A program made the position numbers and the translations under genes. The notes beneath the pieces are model-generated. The model was not told the origin of the DNA. It searched no databases and worked only from the letters and a program-made list of their open reading frames with translations. From assembly GCF_026343335.1 (NCBI RefSeq), contig NZ_JAPELX010000001.1, positions 7,192,001-7,256,000 of the forward strand: DNA of 64,000 bases, read 5' to 3'. Position 1 is the stretch's first letter; every line of letters starts with the position of its first letter. The DNA is from Streptomyces sp. NBC_00078. GTDB lineage: Bacteria > Actinomycetota > Actinomycetes > Streptomycetales > Streptomycetaceae. Of the stretch, positions 34,338 through 44,800 are shown one piece after another.

Positions 34338-35447
34338 ATGAATAGCGATTTGAACCAAGGTTCCGGTGGATCGGAACCGGCTGCCGGGCCGGCTGCGGGG
34401 TCGGCGCTGGTGGTCGGCCTCGACGCCGGCGGTACCCGCACCCGGGCCGTCCTCGCCACGGCGGCGGACGGCCGTGTCCTCGGCGAGGGCGCGGCCGGTC
34501 CGGGCAACGCCCTCACCGTCCCGCTGCCCCGGCTCACCGAGCACCTCGCCGAGGCCGTGGCCCGCGCGGTGCCGGCGTCCGCGCGGGGCCGCGTCGTGGC
34601 GGTGGCCGGCGGCTTCGCGGGCGCCACCGGGGCGTCAGAGGACGAGCCCGGCCGTCTCAACGCACTGTCCGCCCTGACCGCCGCCCTGGGGCCACTCGGC
34701 ATCACGGCCGGCCGGATCGGCATCAGCAGCGACATCGAGGCCGCCTTCGCCTCCGCACCGGGTACCCCGGCCGACGGCCTCGCGCTGGTCGCCGGTACGG
34801 GCGCCGTCGCGATGCGCATCACCGACCGCCGCTGCACGGCCACCGTCGACGGTGACGGCTGGCTCCTCGGCGACGACGGCAGCGGCTTCTGGATCGGCCG
34901 CGAGGCGGTCCGGGCCGCGCTGCGGATGGCGGACGGGAGGGGCGGGGCGACCGTCCTGGCGGCAGCGGTGGGCAGGGCGCTGGGACTGCCGGCGGAGGTC
35001 CTGCCGGGCGCAGGCTCCGCCGGCCCCGAGACCGAGGGGTCGCTCGCCGGTTCCGGGGCGGGCGACCCCTCCTACGACAGCCCCGTGCCCCCCGGCTGGT
35101 GGCCCCGCCCCCGCCGCGAGGCCTACCGCATGCGGCTGCTCCCCGTCGTCATGGCCGGGCCCCCGACCGGGCTGGCCCGCCTCGCCCCGCTCGTGGCCGA
35201 GGCGGCCCGGGAGAAGGACCGTGCGGCGGCGGCGATCCTCGACGAGGCGGTGGACCGACTGACCGACAGCGTCCGGGCGCTGGAGCCACGAGCAGGCGAA
35301 CGCGTCGTCGCCACCGGCGGCCTGCTCGGCCCCGAAGGCCCCCTGAGCGCCCCCCTCACCGCCCGCCTCGAAACCCTCGGCCTCACCCTCGACTGGGTGG
35401 CCGACGGCTGCCCCGGAGCCGTCGCCTTCGCCCGCCTCCTGGTCTGA
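34338..35447 (+). CDS. BadF/BadG-type N-acetylglucosamine kinase
   Basis: A 369-residue kinase of the ASKHA fold, BadF/BadG/BcrA/BcrD ATPase family, which includes eukaryote-like GlcNAc kinases and bacterial aminosugar kinases. The phosphate-1 loop is VGLDAGGTRTRA (about residues 26-37), and the second is LVAGTGAVAMRI. WLLGDDGSGFWIGREAV is the sugar-binding signature of this group. A Gly/Ser-rich insertion with a WWPRPRREAYRMR segment lies in the middle. It probably phosphorylates GlcNAc or a related sugar released by the GH3 enzyme. The start is ATG 34338. The second GH3 gene follows after 45 nt. Confidence 0.82.
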   Translation: MNSDLNQGSGGSEPAAGPAAGSALVVGLDAGGTRTRAVLATAADGRVLGEGAAGPGNALTVPLPRLTEHLAEAVARAVPASARGRVVAVAGGFAGATGASEDEPGRLNALSALTAALGPLGITAGRIGISSDIEAAFASAPGTPADGLALVAGTGAVAMRITDRRCTATVDGDGWLLGDDGSGFWIGREAVRAALRMADGRGGATVLAAAVGRALGLPAEVLPGAGSAGPETEGSLAGSGAGDPSYDSPVPPGWWPRPRREAYRMRLLPVVMAGPPTGLARLAPLVAEAAREKDRAAAAILDEAVDRLTDSVRALEPRAGERVVATGGLLGPEGPLSAPLTARLETLGLTLDWVADGCPGAVAFARLLV

Positions 35448-35492
35448 CCGGCACACACACGAACCACCGGCACACACGAAAGGACCGGCCGC

Positions 35493-37805
35493 ATGCCGAC
35501 TCCACAACCCGCGGCCGACCGCGCCGGACGCACCCCCCGGGGCGGCGTCGTCCACGCAGACTCGACGGTCCTGAACGACCGCGTCCGCGACGGCGGTCCC
35601 GCATACCTGGACCCCTCCGCCCCCCTCGAAGCCCGCGTCCGCGACCTTCTCTCCCGGATGACCCTGCGGGAGAAGGCCGGGCAGGTCAATCAGCGGATGT
35701 ACGGCTGGGACGCCTACCGGCGGGCCCCCGGCGGGGGCTACGAACTCACCGACGCCCTGTACGCCGAGACCGAGCGCTTCGAGGGGCTCGGCGCGCTCTA
35801 CGGGCTGATGCGTGCCGATGCCTGGTCGGGTGTCGGGCACGGCGACGGGCCGGGGACGCACGACAGTGCGGACCTTGCCGAGCTGGTGCAGCGGCATGTC
35901 GTCGGGCGCAGCCGGCTCGGCATTCCCGCGCTGTTCGTCGAGGAGGTCCCGCACGGCCACATGGCCCTGGACGGCACGGTGCTGCCCGTCAACCTGGCCG
36001 TCGGCGCCACCTGGGACCCCGAGCTGTACGAGCGTGCCGCCGCCCACGCCGCCGCCGAACTGCGCGCCCGCGGCGGCCACCTGGCCCTCACCTCGGCCCT
36101 CGACATAGCCCGCGACCCCCGCTGGGGCCGTACCGAGGAGTGCTTCGGCGAGGACCCCTACCTGGCCGCCCGTCTGACAGAGGCACTCGTGCGCGGCATG
36201 CAGGGAGAGCCCGCCGAGTACTTCGCCGCCGACAGGGCACCCGTCGTCCTCAAGCACTTCGCCGGCCAGGGCGCCACCGTCGGCGGCCGCAACTCCGCCG
36301 AGTCCGAGCTGAGCCGGAGGGAACTGCACGAGATCCATCTCCCGGCCGCCCGCGCGGGCATCCGCGCCGAAGCGGCCGGCGTCATGGCCGCGTACAACGA
36401 GGTCGACGGGACGCCCTGTTCGGGCAACCGCGCCCTGCTCACCGGACTCCTGCGCGAGAGCTGGGGGTTCGAGGGCCTGGTGATGGCGGACGGGCTGGCC
36501 GTGGACCGGCTGGCGCGCATCACCGGGGACAAGGTCTCCGCGGGCGCCCTCGCCCTCGACGCGGGCGTGGACCTGAGCCTGTGGGACGAGGGCTTCACGC
36601 ACCTTGCGGAGGCGGTCGAGCGGGGGCTCGTCGAGGAGTCCGTCCTCGACGCCGCCGTCGCCCGTGTCCTGCGCCTGAAGTTCCGCCTCGGACTCTTCGA
36701 ACGGCCTTACAGCAGCGGCGAGTTGCCCTCTCGCGAGCAGGGGCGGGCGTTGAGCACCGCCCTGGCCCGTGCCTCGGTCACCCTCCTCCACAACAACGGC
36801 GGCGCCCTCCCGATCCCGGCGACCGTCTCCCGTATCGCCGTCCTGGGCCCGCAATCCGCCACGCCCGCACACCAGTCGGGCGACTACACGGCTCCTCAGC
36901 GCAGCGGCAGCAGCGTCCTCGACGGGCTGCGTACGCTCGCCCCGCCCGGTACCGACATCCGGCACGCCCGCGGCTGCGCCCTCACCGGCGGCGATCTCTC
37001 CGGCATTCCCGAGGCGGTCGCCGCGGCCGCCGCCTCCGACGTCGCCGTGCTGGTGCTGGGCGGCAGCAGCGCCCGCAGTCCCGAGACGGACTTCGCCGCC
37101 AACGGGGCCGCGCTCACGGCCGTTTCCGAGGTGACCTGCGGGGAAGGCGTCGACCTCGCCGGGCTGCGGCTGGGCAGGGCCCAGTACGTCCTCCTGGACG
37201 CCGTCGTCGCGACGGGCACGCCGACGGTTGTCGTGCTGGTCCAGGGCCGCCCGCACGTCGTGCCCGAGACCGCGGCCGCCCTGCTCAGCGCCTGGTATCC
37301 GGGCCCGTGGGGCGGCGACGCGATCGCCGAGGTGCTGCTCGGGCACGCGGAGCCGCGCGGCCGGCTGCCGCTGTCCGTGCCCCGCTCCGTGGCCCAGCTC
37401 CCCGTCCACTACAACCACAAGGACACCGAGTACGGCGGTTACGCGGACGAGGACGCCGAGCCGCAGTACTCCTTCGGGCACGGGCTGTCGTACACGAGCT
37501 TCGCCTACGGCCCGCCCGGCACGGACGGGCGCACCGTGACGGTCGACGTCACCAACACCGGTGAGCGGCACGGGCGTTCGGTCGTGCAGGTCTATCTGCG
37601 GCGTCTGATCACGTCCACCTGGCCGCGCACCCTCGAACTGTGCGCGTTCGAGGGTGTCGACCTGGCACCCGGCGAGTGCCGCACGGTCACCCTGCCGCTC
37701 GACGGGGACCTGCTCGCCAAAACCAGGACCGCGGAGATCCGGGTGGCGCAGTCCTCGCGGGCGGCGCTCACCGCCGTACCCGCCGTGCTGCACGTCAGAG
37801 CTTGA
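35493..37805 (+). CDS. GH3 beta-glycosidase (beta-glucosidase/xylosidase type)
   Basis: A 770-residue three-domain GH3 enzyme: an N-terminal (beta/alpha)8 barrel, a GH3-C alpha/beta sandwich and a C-terminal fibronectin III-like domain (DGRTVTVDVTNTGERHGRSV). The nucleophile is Asp333 in GLVMADGLAVD. Substrate-binding KHFAGQG and RWGRTEECFGEDP are conserved. There is no signal peptide, so it acts on imported sugar. Specificity among beta-glucosides, xylosides and GlcNAc cannot be read from sequence alone. AAAGGA precedes the ATG. Its 3' end overlaps the convergent permease gene by 11 bp. Confidence 0.92.
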   Translation: MPTPQPAADRAGRTPRGGVVHADSTVLNDRVRDGGPAYLDPSAPLEARVRDLLSRMTLREKAGQVNQRMYGWDAYRRAPGGGYELTDALYAETERFEGLGALYGLMRADAWSGVGHGDGPGTHDSADLAELVQRHVVGRSRLGIPALFVEEVPHGHMALDGTVLPVNLAVGATWDPELYERAAAHAAAELRARGGHLALTSALDIARDPRWGRTEECFGEDPYLAARLTEALVRGMQGEPAEYFAADRAPVVLKHFAGQGATVGGRNSAESELSRRELHEIHLPAARAGIRAEAAGVMAAYNEVDGTPCSGNRALLTGLLRESWGFEGLVMADGLAVDRLARITGDKVSAGALALDAGVDLSLWDEGFTHLAEAVERGLVEESVLDAAVARVLRLKFRLGLFERPYSSGELPSREQGRALSTALARASVTLLHNNGGALPIPATVSRIAVLGPQSATPAHQSGDYTAPQRSGSSVLDGLRTLAPPGTDIRHARGCALTGGDLSGIPEAVAAAAASDVAVLVLGGSSARSPETDFAANGAALTAVSEVTCGEGVDLAGLRLGRAQYVLLDAVVATGTPTVVVLVQGRPHVVPETAAALLSAWYPGPWGGDAIAEVLLGHAEPRGRLPLSVPRSVAQLPVHYNHKDTEYGGYADEDAEPQYSFGHGLSYTSFAYGPPGTDGRTVTVDVTNTGERHGRSVVQVYLRRLITSTWPRTLELCAFEGVDLAPGECRTVTLPLDGDLLAKTRTAEIRVAQSSRAALTAVPAVLHVRA

Positions 37806-38673
37806 CGGCTCCCGAGGAGACACCCTTGTAGAACCACCGCTGGGTGATCACGAACAGCACCAGGACCGGGATGACGGAGATCACCGAGCCGGCCATGACC
37901 ATCCGCTGGTCGTAGCCGAACGAGGAGCTCTGCAGCCGGGACAGACCCAGCGTGAGCGTCATGTGGTCCTCGGAGCGCAGCACGATCAGCGGCCAGAGGA
38001 AGTCGTCCCAGGCGCTGATGAAGGTGTTGATCGTGACGACCAGGATCGCGCCCCAGGCCGACGGCAGGTAGAGGTAGCGGAATCGCTGCCATTCGCCCGC
38101 CCCGTCGAGCATCGCCGAGTCCTCGATCTCGCGCGGCACCGCGAGGAACGCGCCGCGCATCAGCAGGACGTTGATGGCGCCCACGAACCCGGGCAGCCAC
38201 ACGCCCACCAGGTTGTCGACAAGCCCCAGGTCGCGGATGCTCAGGAACAGCGACACCATGATCGACTCGAAGGGGAACATCATCGAGGCGACCAGCACGA
38301 CCCAGACCGCCTTGCGGCCCTTCCAGCCGGGCTTGGAGAGCATGTAGCCGGCCGTGGTGGAGAACACCAGCTGGCTGGCGATCGACAGCACGACCACGAG
38401 CGCGCTGTTCCTGATGTACGTGGCCACCGGCACCTGGGCGAAGACCTGCCGGTAGGCCCGCAGCGTCGGATGGTGAGGAAGGAGCGAGGCGTCCGCGCCG
38501 AAGACGTCCTCGCTCGTGCTCTTCAGCGAGGCCAGCAGCTGCCAGACCAGCGGGCCGACCGTGATGCCGAGCACGAGGAGCAACAGCAGGTAGCGGACGA
38601 CGAGTTCGCGGGGCCGGCCGTAGTCCCGCCAGCGCGGCACCAGGCGCCGGGGCTTGTCCACTGCGGTCGTCAT
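37795..38673 (-). CDS. CUT1 sugar ABC transporter permease (MalG-like)
   Basis: A 292-residue inner-membrane subunit with six spans, the first being YLLLLLVLGITVGPLVWQLL. The EAA-type loop is EIEDSAMLDGAGEWQRFRYLYLPS, the contact point for the ATPase. The start is ATG 38673, overlapping the stop of the upstream permease as ATGA. Together with the two preceding genes it makes a CUT1 importer. No ATPase is encoded in the locus; in Streptomyces the shared MsiK ATPase commonly energises such importers. Confidence 0.93.
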   Translation of the reverse strand: MTTAVDKPRRLVPRWRDYGRPRELVVRYLLLLLVLGITVGPLVWQLLASLKSTSEDVFGADASLLPHHPTLRAYRQVFAQVPVATYIRNSALVVVLSIASQLVFSTTAGYMLSKPGWKGRKAVWVVLVASMMFPFESIMVSLFLSIRDLGLVDNLVGVWLPGFVGAINVLLMRGAFLAVPREIEDSAMLDGAGEWQRFRYLYLPSAWGAILVVTINTFISAWDDFLWPLIVLRSEDHMTLTLGLSRLQSSSFGYDQRMVMAGSVISVIPVLVLFVITQRWFYKGVSSGAVKL

Positions 38674-39689
38674 GCCTCGTCCTCCTTGGTCAGGCGCTGC
38701 GCCAGCAGGGTCAGTCCGAGGGTCAGCACGAACAGCGCCACGCTGACGGCCGAGCCGTAACCGGCGTTGCCGGTCAGCGGGTCCAGGCCGACGTCCCGGA
38801 TGTAGAAGGGCAGGGTGCGGTCGGCGCCGCCGGGGCCGCCGGTGGAGCTGCCCAGCATGTAGATTTCCGTGAACACCCTGAGGGAGCCGATGCCGGTGAG
38901 CGTGCCGACGAGCATCATGGCCTGCCGTACGCCTGGCATCGTGATGTGCCAGAAGCGGCGGACACTGCCGGCGCCGTCCATGGAGGCCGCCTCGTGCAGT
39001 TCCCTGGGCACGTTCCCCAGCGCGGCCAGATAGAAGATCATGTACCAGCCGAGCCCCTTCCACAGCGTCAGGCCCATCGCGGAGAAGAGGATGAGCCAGG
39101 AGTCGGAGAGGAACGGGACGGCTGACTTGATCAGGTGGGCTTTCTGCAGCCAGGTGTTGACGAGTCCGTCGTCGGCGAGCAGCCACTGCCAGCTCAGGCC
39201 GACGACCACGCTGGAGGCGAGGACAGGGGTGTAGAAGGCCGAGCGGAAGAAGCCGATGCCGGGCAGGTTCTTCTCCACCAGGACGGCCAGCATCAGCGGC
39301 AGCAGCACCATCAGCGGTACGACGATCACCGCGTACAGGATGCTGTTGCGGGTCGCCAGCCAGAAGTCGGAGTCGCCCAGCATCCGGCTGTAGTTGTCCA
39401 GCCCGACGAAGCTGGCGGCGCCGCCGAGCGGCCTGGCGTTCGTGAACGACAGCAGGACGGTGTTGAGGAACGGGAAGACACCGAAGACCACCGCGCAGAC
39501 GATCGCGGGCGCGCACCACAGCCACGGCAGCCACCAACGGCGGTACATCGCCGCGCCGTTGGCGCCCGGTGCGGGACCCGGCAACAGGGCCCGGACCACT
39601 CGGCGGGCGCGGGACGGGGCCGTGCCCGGCACGGCGGCAGTGCGCTCCGCTCCGGGCACGGACACCGGCTTCGCGGTCTGGGTCGCCAC
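38670..39689 (-). CDS. CUT1 sugar ABC transporter permease (MalF-like)
   Basis: A 339-residue permease starting at GTG 39689, two bases after the stop of the binding-protein gene. The N-terminal 55 residues are Ala/Pro/Arg-rich and cytosolic. Six spans follow, starting WWLPWLWCAPAIVCAVVFGV. The EAA loop is ELHEAASMDGAGSVRRFWHI. The partner permease is coupled by ATGA. The Arg-rich N-terminal extension ahead of the first span is typical of this subunit. Confidence 0.92.
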   Translation of the reverse strand: MATQTAKPVSVPGAERTAAVPGTAPSRARRVVRALLPGPAPGANGAAMYRRWWLPWLWCAPAIVCAVVFGVFPFLNTVLLSFTNARPLGGAASFVGLDNYSRMLGDSDFWLATRNSILYAVIVVPLMVLLPLMLAVLVEKNLPGIGFFRSAFYTPVLASSVVVGLSWQWLLADDGLVNTWLQKAHLIKSAVPFLSDSWLILFSAMGLTLWKGLGWYMIFYLAALGNVPRELHEAASMDGAGSVRRFWHITMPGVRQAMMLVGTLTGIGSLRVFTEIYMLGSSTGGPGGADRTLPFYIRDVGLDPLTGNAGYGSAVSVALFVLTLGLTLLAQRLTKEDEA

Positions 39690-39691
39690 GG

Positions 39692-41062
39692 TCAGCCCGC
39701 CTGCTTCAGCAGCTCGTTCGCCTTGGACTGGGCGTCCTTGACGGCCTGTTCGGGGCTCTTCTTGCCCTGCATGGCCAGCTGAACCTGGGACACGATGGCG
39801 TTCTGCACGGCCGGGGAGAGGTTGGTCTGGTAGGCGGTGGTGGTCTTCAGCTGCTCGGCGACGAGCTTGCGGGCCTGGGAGAACGGGTCGCTGCCGGTGG
39901 TCTTCTGGAAGAACGGGTCGTTCAGCGAGGACGAGGTGGTCGGGAAGATCACCACGTTCGGGTCCTTGCACCAGGCCGTCTGGTTCTCCGCGTTGGTGAG
40001 GAACTCGGCGAACGACAGTGCCACCGGGGCGTGCTTGCTGGTCGCGGCGACCGAAATGTACTGCGGGGCGGCCGTGGTGTGACCGAGCGCGTCGAAGGGC
40101 TGCTGGCCGACGCCCGTCCTGGCGTACACCGACGGGCTGTTCTGCTTCACGAAGCGCACGAAGCTCGGGTTCGTCGAGCCGTAGGCGACCTTGCCCTGGC
40201 TGTACAGCGTGGAGGGGTCGTTGCTGGAGGACAGCGAGTCCTTCGGCATGGCGCCTTCCTTGTACAGCTTCGCCATCCACGCCACCCACTGCGTGGTGCG
40301 CGGATCGCCGGCGAAGACCGCGGATCTGCCGTCGGCGGACAGCGTCCTGATGTTCATCTGGTCGAAGTCGGCCGGGATCCGCCACACCGGGTTGGCCATC
40401 GTCGCGTAGTACTTGCCCTTGCCCGCCTTGGCGATCTTCTCGTAGTCGGCGAACAGCCCGAACATGGTCGTCGGAGGCTTCGCGGGGTCGACCCCGGCCT
40501 TCTTCAGCAGGTCCGTGTTGTACGTCAGCAGAATGCCGCCGGTGTACCAGGGAAGCGTGGTGTGGATCGCCGAGCCCGAGGCGTCCTTGAAGGTGCTGGA
40601 CTTCCAGAACGCCGGGACGAACGGCTTGGCCACGTCGGGGTCCTTGGCGCCCAGGTCGAGCAGGTAGCCCGCCTTGGTGAGGGCGGTGGCCGTCTCGGCA
40701 TTCACGTTGAGGACGTCCGGCAACGTACAGGCCTGGGCGTCGGCGACGGTGCGCTGGGTGAACGTGTTGTCGCCGGGATCGTCGATCCACTTGACCTTGG
40801 CGCCGGGGTGCGCCTTCTCGAAGTCGTCGATCACTCCGTTGAAGAAGTCACCGAAGTCTTTCTTCAGGTTGGTGGTCTGGAACGTGATCTGGCCCTTGAC
40901 GTCACCCGTCAGTTTGCCGGAGCCGATGTTGCCCTTGTCGACCTTGCAGCCCCCGGCGGTCGAGTCCCCGCCGCCGGATGCGCCGGACAGGCCGCAGCCC
41001 GCCGCCGTCAGCGTCAGTGTGATGATTCCCGCCAAGGATGCGGTCAGTCTTCCAGCGCGCAT
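39692..41062 (-). CDS. Sugar ABC transporter substrate-binding lipoprotein
   Basis: A 456-residue solute-binding protein of the extracellular family 1 (MalE-like). The start is ATG 41062, with GGAGG six bases upstream. The signal peptide ends in LTAAGC (Cys23). The mature protein includes GQITFQTTNL, FNGVIDDFEKAHPGAKVKWI and LPWYTGGILLTYNTDLLKKAG, the normal hinge and lobe segments. It should capture an oligosaccharide for the two permeases. It is first in a three-gene operon, and the palindrome at 41092-41106 lies 30 bp ahead of the start codon. Confidence 0.93.
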   Translation of the reverse strand: MRAGRLTASLAGIITLTLTAAGCGLSGASGGGDSTAGGCKVDKGNIGSGKLTGDVKGQITFQTTNLKKDFGDFFNGVIDDFEKAHPGAKVKWIDDPGDNTFTQRTVADAQACTLPDVLNVNAETATALTKAGYLLDLGAKDPDVAKPFVPAFWKSSTFKDASGSAIHTTLPWYTGGILLTYNTDLLKKAGVDPAKPPTTMFGLFADYEKIAKAGKGKYYATMANPVWRIPADFDQMNIRTLSADGRSAVFAGDPRTTQWVAWMAKLYKEGAMPKDSLSSSNDPSTLYSQGKVAYGSTNPSFVRFVKQNSPSVYARTGVGQQPFDALGHTTAAPQYISVAATSKHAPVALSFAEFLTNAENQTAWCKDPNVVIFPTTSSSLNDPFFQKTTGSDPFSQARKLVAEQLKTTTAYQTNLSPAVQNAIVSQVQLAMQGKKSPEQAVKDAQSKANELLKQAG

Positions 41063-41091
41063 GTCCACCCTCCTGGGACCAGCCGAGAGGC

Positions 41092-41106
41092 TGGTTCAAT
41101 CAACCA
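41092..41106. promoter_or_regulatory. Candidate RpiR operator 3 (reference site)
   Basis: TGGTTCAATCAACCA, with perfect TGGTT/AACCA arms around CAATC. It lies 30 bp upstream of the binding-protein start, in the only promoter of the importer operon. Confidence 0.68.
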
Positions 41107-41191
41107 ACTTCGACTCCGATTGATGAAAATGTGGACCAGAATTCATCGGAGGTCAATGGGTTGCCGTGTTGCGTTTAGGTTCCGCCCGTGA

Positions 41192-41893
41192 TCAGTGGCG
41201 GTGTTCGTGGTCCGGGTGCGAGGGGTCGCCGGGGTGCTCGTGTCCGGCGGCGTACACCACATCGGACCGTGCCTGGTCGAACCAGTCGAAGAACGCCCGA
41301 TGGCCGGCCGCCCGCCGCAGCTCCCGCTCGATGTCCTCACGGACCTGCTCGTACGGCAGGAAGTCCCCGGGCGCCGCCCGGCCGAACGGGTCGACCCCGC
41401 GACGTAGCGCGTCGGGAGTGAGGCAGCGGTCCCGGTTGCGCTCGTAGTAGTCCCGTACGGCCTCTTCGGGCATGTACTGCTCCGCCTCCAGGGTGGTGAG
41501 CAGCAGGCGGGCGGCGGGGGAGTGGGCGAGCGTGGCGGCCACGATGCTGCCGAGGCCGGCGACGTCTGCTGATGCCACGGAGAGCAGATGGGCCGGCGAC
41601 ACCTCCGCCGGCTGCTCCAGCCCGCGTTCCTCGCAGGCCCGTCGGGCGAGTTCGTCGGCGACGACCACCTGCGTGGCCCAGCGGCGGCGTTGTCGTTCGG
41701 CGGAGGCCGAGGGTGCCCCGGCAGGCCGTCCGCCGGCTGCCGCGCCGTCGTGGCTCGTCGCGCCCCGCGGCGGAGCCGCATCTCGATACGGCCCCGCGCC
41801 GCTTGGGGGCGACGGTGTGACCCGCTGCAGGAAGGCGTCCACGTCTTCCTTCGTGACCGGCTTGCCCCGTACCACGGCCGCGTCGTCCGTCAT
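41192..41893 (-). CDS. Hypothetical protein coupled to the GH38 gene, weakly SurA/parvulin-like
   Basis: A 233-residue cytosolic protein starting at ATG 41893, which overlaps the GH38 stop as ATGA; GGAGG lies within the GH38 end. Residues 1-24 (AAVVRGKPVTKEDVDAFLQ) and 60-230 are helical, and the pattern VRDYYERNRDRCL followed by EQVREDIERELRRA recalls the N- and C-terminal helices of SurA/PrsA-type foldases. No catalytic parvulin domain is present. Residues 26-45 come from an embedded dispersed repeat. The C-terminus is His/Asp-rich (HPDHEHRH), perhaps metal-binding. Its role in the locus is unknown. Confidence 0.65.
   Translation of the reverse strand: MTDDAAVVRGKPVTKEDVDAFLQRVTPSPPSGAGPYRDAAPPRGATSHDGAAAGGRPAGAPSASAERQRRRWATQVVVADELARRACEERGLEQPAEVSPAHLLSVASADVAGLGSIVAATLAHSPAARLLLTTLEAEQYMPEEAVRDYYERNRDRCLTPDALRRGVDPFGRAAPGDFLPYEQVREDIERELRRAAGHRAFFDWFDQARSDVVYAAGHEHPGDPSHPDHEHRH
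41767..41811 (+). repeat. Dispersed 45-bp repeat embedded in a coding sequence
   Basis: The sequence beginning GCGGCGGAGCCGC and continuing through TCGATACGGCCCCGCGCC is nearly the same as 51183-51228. This kind of element is normally intergenic in Streptomyces. Here it lies inside the gene at 41192-41893, antisense to it and without breaking the frame. Confidence 0.8.
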
Positions 41894-44800
41894 GGGGTCA
41901 CCTCCAGTGCGACCGCCTTCGTGTAGGCGACCCTGCCGTGGCAGGCGACCTTTGCCAGCAGCCAGTACGAGCCCGGCGGCATCGCGCCTCCGTCCACGTC
42001 GATCCAGCGGTCCAGCTGTTCCCCGGCAGCCACCGTGAACCCCTGGCAGCCGGGGCCCACACCTGCCCAGGTGCCCCAGGAGGACACGGCCCACAGGGTG
42101 CCGCTGACCGGGCCGCGGGTGCGGTTGTGCAGGGTCACCGGGACCTGGACCCGCTCGCCCCTGCGCACGGTGATCTCGTCAACTCCCAGATCGACGACCA
42201 GAGTTGGACCGGGAACGGCGCCCGGCACCTCCAGGGCCACCACGTCCTCGTACGTCTGTCCCTCGTAGGACAGCCGCGCCGCCAGCCAGTGCCGGCCGGG
42301 CGGGGCGTCGGGCGGAGGCGTCACCGTGACCTCGGTGAGGGTGAACCCGTTCGGGCCGAGCGCGTACGGCAGTTCGGCGGGCTCGGCGGACCAGCCGGGC
42401 GGGACGTCGACGCTCACGGTGCCGGAGACGGGGGCGTCGGTCAGCTCCGAGGCGATCCGGACCGTCGCGGTGACCGGTCCTCCGGAAGCGGTCAGCGTGG
42501 TCGGCGAGACATACACCGCGACCGGCATGTTGCCGCGAGGCGCCGGACCGGAGTTGTGCAGCCAGTAGCGGGTGTGGACCGGCTGGGCGGGCTCGTGGGC
42601 GGCGACTTGGGGGCCGTACGGGAGCCCGGCGCCGGCGGGTGGCGTGGCCAGCACGGTCGCCACCTCGAAGCCGGTCAGTCCCACACCGAGCGCTCCCTGT
42701 CCGTCGGGTGCCAGCGCTTCCCCGGGTGTCTCCAGGACGTCCGCCCGGGCGCCCCGCACCCACTCCTTCGGGCCGCGCACCCGCGCCCGCACCGGACGCC
42801 CGTTCACCTCGTGCATCCGTACGACGACCCCGCGCCCGGGATCGGCGGGCGCCACGCTGCCCCGTGCGAGCGGTGAACCGGCCGGCTTGAGGGCGTCGAG
42901 CAGGACGTCACCCGCGGGTTCGACGCTCAGCAGGGCCAGCTCCCTCGGCAGCTCGCCCGAGTGTGCGGCACCCCGTATCCGCGCGGTCAGCGGATGGTTG
43001 AACTCATGGCCCACGCGCGGCAGTTGCTGCTGCCGCCAGTCGCCCTCGCCGCCGACCACCGCGTACTCGAAGGTGTGGGACCAGCGTTGGAGCTGGAACG
43101 CCGAACCGTCGGGGGCCGTGCGGCGGGGCGGGTCGACCCAGATGCCGGACGGCCAGCCCGTGCAGGAGCGCATCAGCGACATGTAGAGGTCGCCCGAGGA
43201 GGTGACGACACAGCCGGGCGTGCCACGGTTGAGGACGGCGAAGCCGCGCCCGTCCCAGGCGTCGCCCGGCGGGAGCGCCTCGCCGCCGCCCGCCGCCGTG
43301 GCCGTGACGGTCGCGTCGTCCAGGTCGGCGATCAGCGCGTCGACCGCCTTCGCGTCGCCCTCGGCGCCGGTGCCCGCCACCACCAGCAGCGGCAGCCGTT
43401 CCAGGTCGCGCAGGTCGGCCCCGGGCACCCACTCCTCGCGCAGCCCGGCACGCGGCGCGACCCAGACGGCCGCCACGCCCTCCTCGGCGAGCCGGCGCCG
43501 CAGTTCGCGTCCGGCTGCCGGGTCCCAGCCGAGTGCCTCGGCGACCACGGAGTTGCGGTCCGGGCCGCCGACGGCGATCCGGATGTCGGGCAGGTTGGAG
43601 TCGACCTCCAGATCGCCGTAGCGCGGGCCGTCGGCGATCGTCGAGGTCGCGGTGACGCCGGCGCGTACGAGGGCCGCCGCGAGGGGTGTGCCCAGCTCAC
43701 CGGCCTCGTCCCAGGAGGCGTACACCAGCTCGGCGACCCCGATCGACCGATGGCCAAGCAGCGCGCCTGTGTCGTCCCGCAGTTCGACCCGTGCCGTCGA
43801 CCCGAGCCCGAACCAGGTGTTGGCCGGGTTGTCCAGCGTCCAGGGGAACTGCTCGCTGTCCACGTCGACGAACCCGAACCCGCGGCCGATCACCGCGTCC
43901 GCAACCTCGTGCACCGGCAGCCCGCCCTGCACGTCGGAGGGCCAGCGGACCCGGATCAGCCGGTCCGCGCCGTCGTATCCGTCGATGGTGGTGGTCACGT
44001 CGAGGCGCGGCACACCGGTCCACAGGGTCAGACGCTGGGTGTAACGGAACAGCCCGAGGTCGGCCCGGACGGTGATCCGCGAGCCGGCGGGGGAGTGCTC
44101 GGTCTCCACGTCCGCCCGCACATCCCGGCTCCGGGCGGCGGTGGTGCCGGTCGGGGTGAGGTGCCAGGGGCCCTCGCCGAACCGCGGGTGCCGCGCGTAC
44201 TCCTCCTGAACGACCAGTTCGTTGCCGATGTCCCCGGCGCGCAGCAGCTCCCGGCCGCCCTCCGCGAGCGCGCGCAGGCTGCTGACGCCGCCGCCGCGCG
44301 CGGGGTCGACCGTCACCTCGTAGAACTCGTTGCGGACGGTCACGCCCCCGCCGGGTGCCCACTCGGGTGCGGAGCCCTCGGACAGGGGGAGCGTCGTGAA
44401 TCCCATGCCGGGCAACTCCGGTACGACGACGTGGAGTCGACCGTCCTCACGAACGGCGGGGAGACCGAGGGGTACGAGCCCCGGGTCGTCGACCGTCAGC
44501 ACGTCCCGCCGCTGCCAGGTCGCGGAGTTGAAGACCACCAGGTCGGGGCCGGTACCGGGCGTGACACGGTCGGCGAGGGCCTGCGTCGCGTCGGCGTGCA
44601 CGGTCTCGGCGAGGTCGTGCAGCTCGCGCCATCCGGTCATCAGGTCGATGTAGACCTGGTCGGACTCGGAGCCCGTGATGGCGTCGTGGTGGGCGCCGTA
44701 GATCAGCTGCCGCCAGGCCTTGTCGAGCGCCGCGTCCGGATAGGCGTGCCCGGTGACGAGGGAGGCGAGCGTCGCCCAGGCCTCCGCGTCGGCGAGCAGC

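Noticed and set aside
34635..37823. 1062-codon minus-strand open frame
   Set aside because: Antisense of the kinase and GH3 genes, whose catalytic residues are intact on the plus strand.
41116..41151. Imperfect dyad (TCCGAT...ATCGGA) beyond the importer operator
   Set aside because: The arms need a three-base bulge and the motif does not recur in the other locus promoters.
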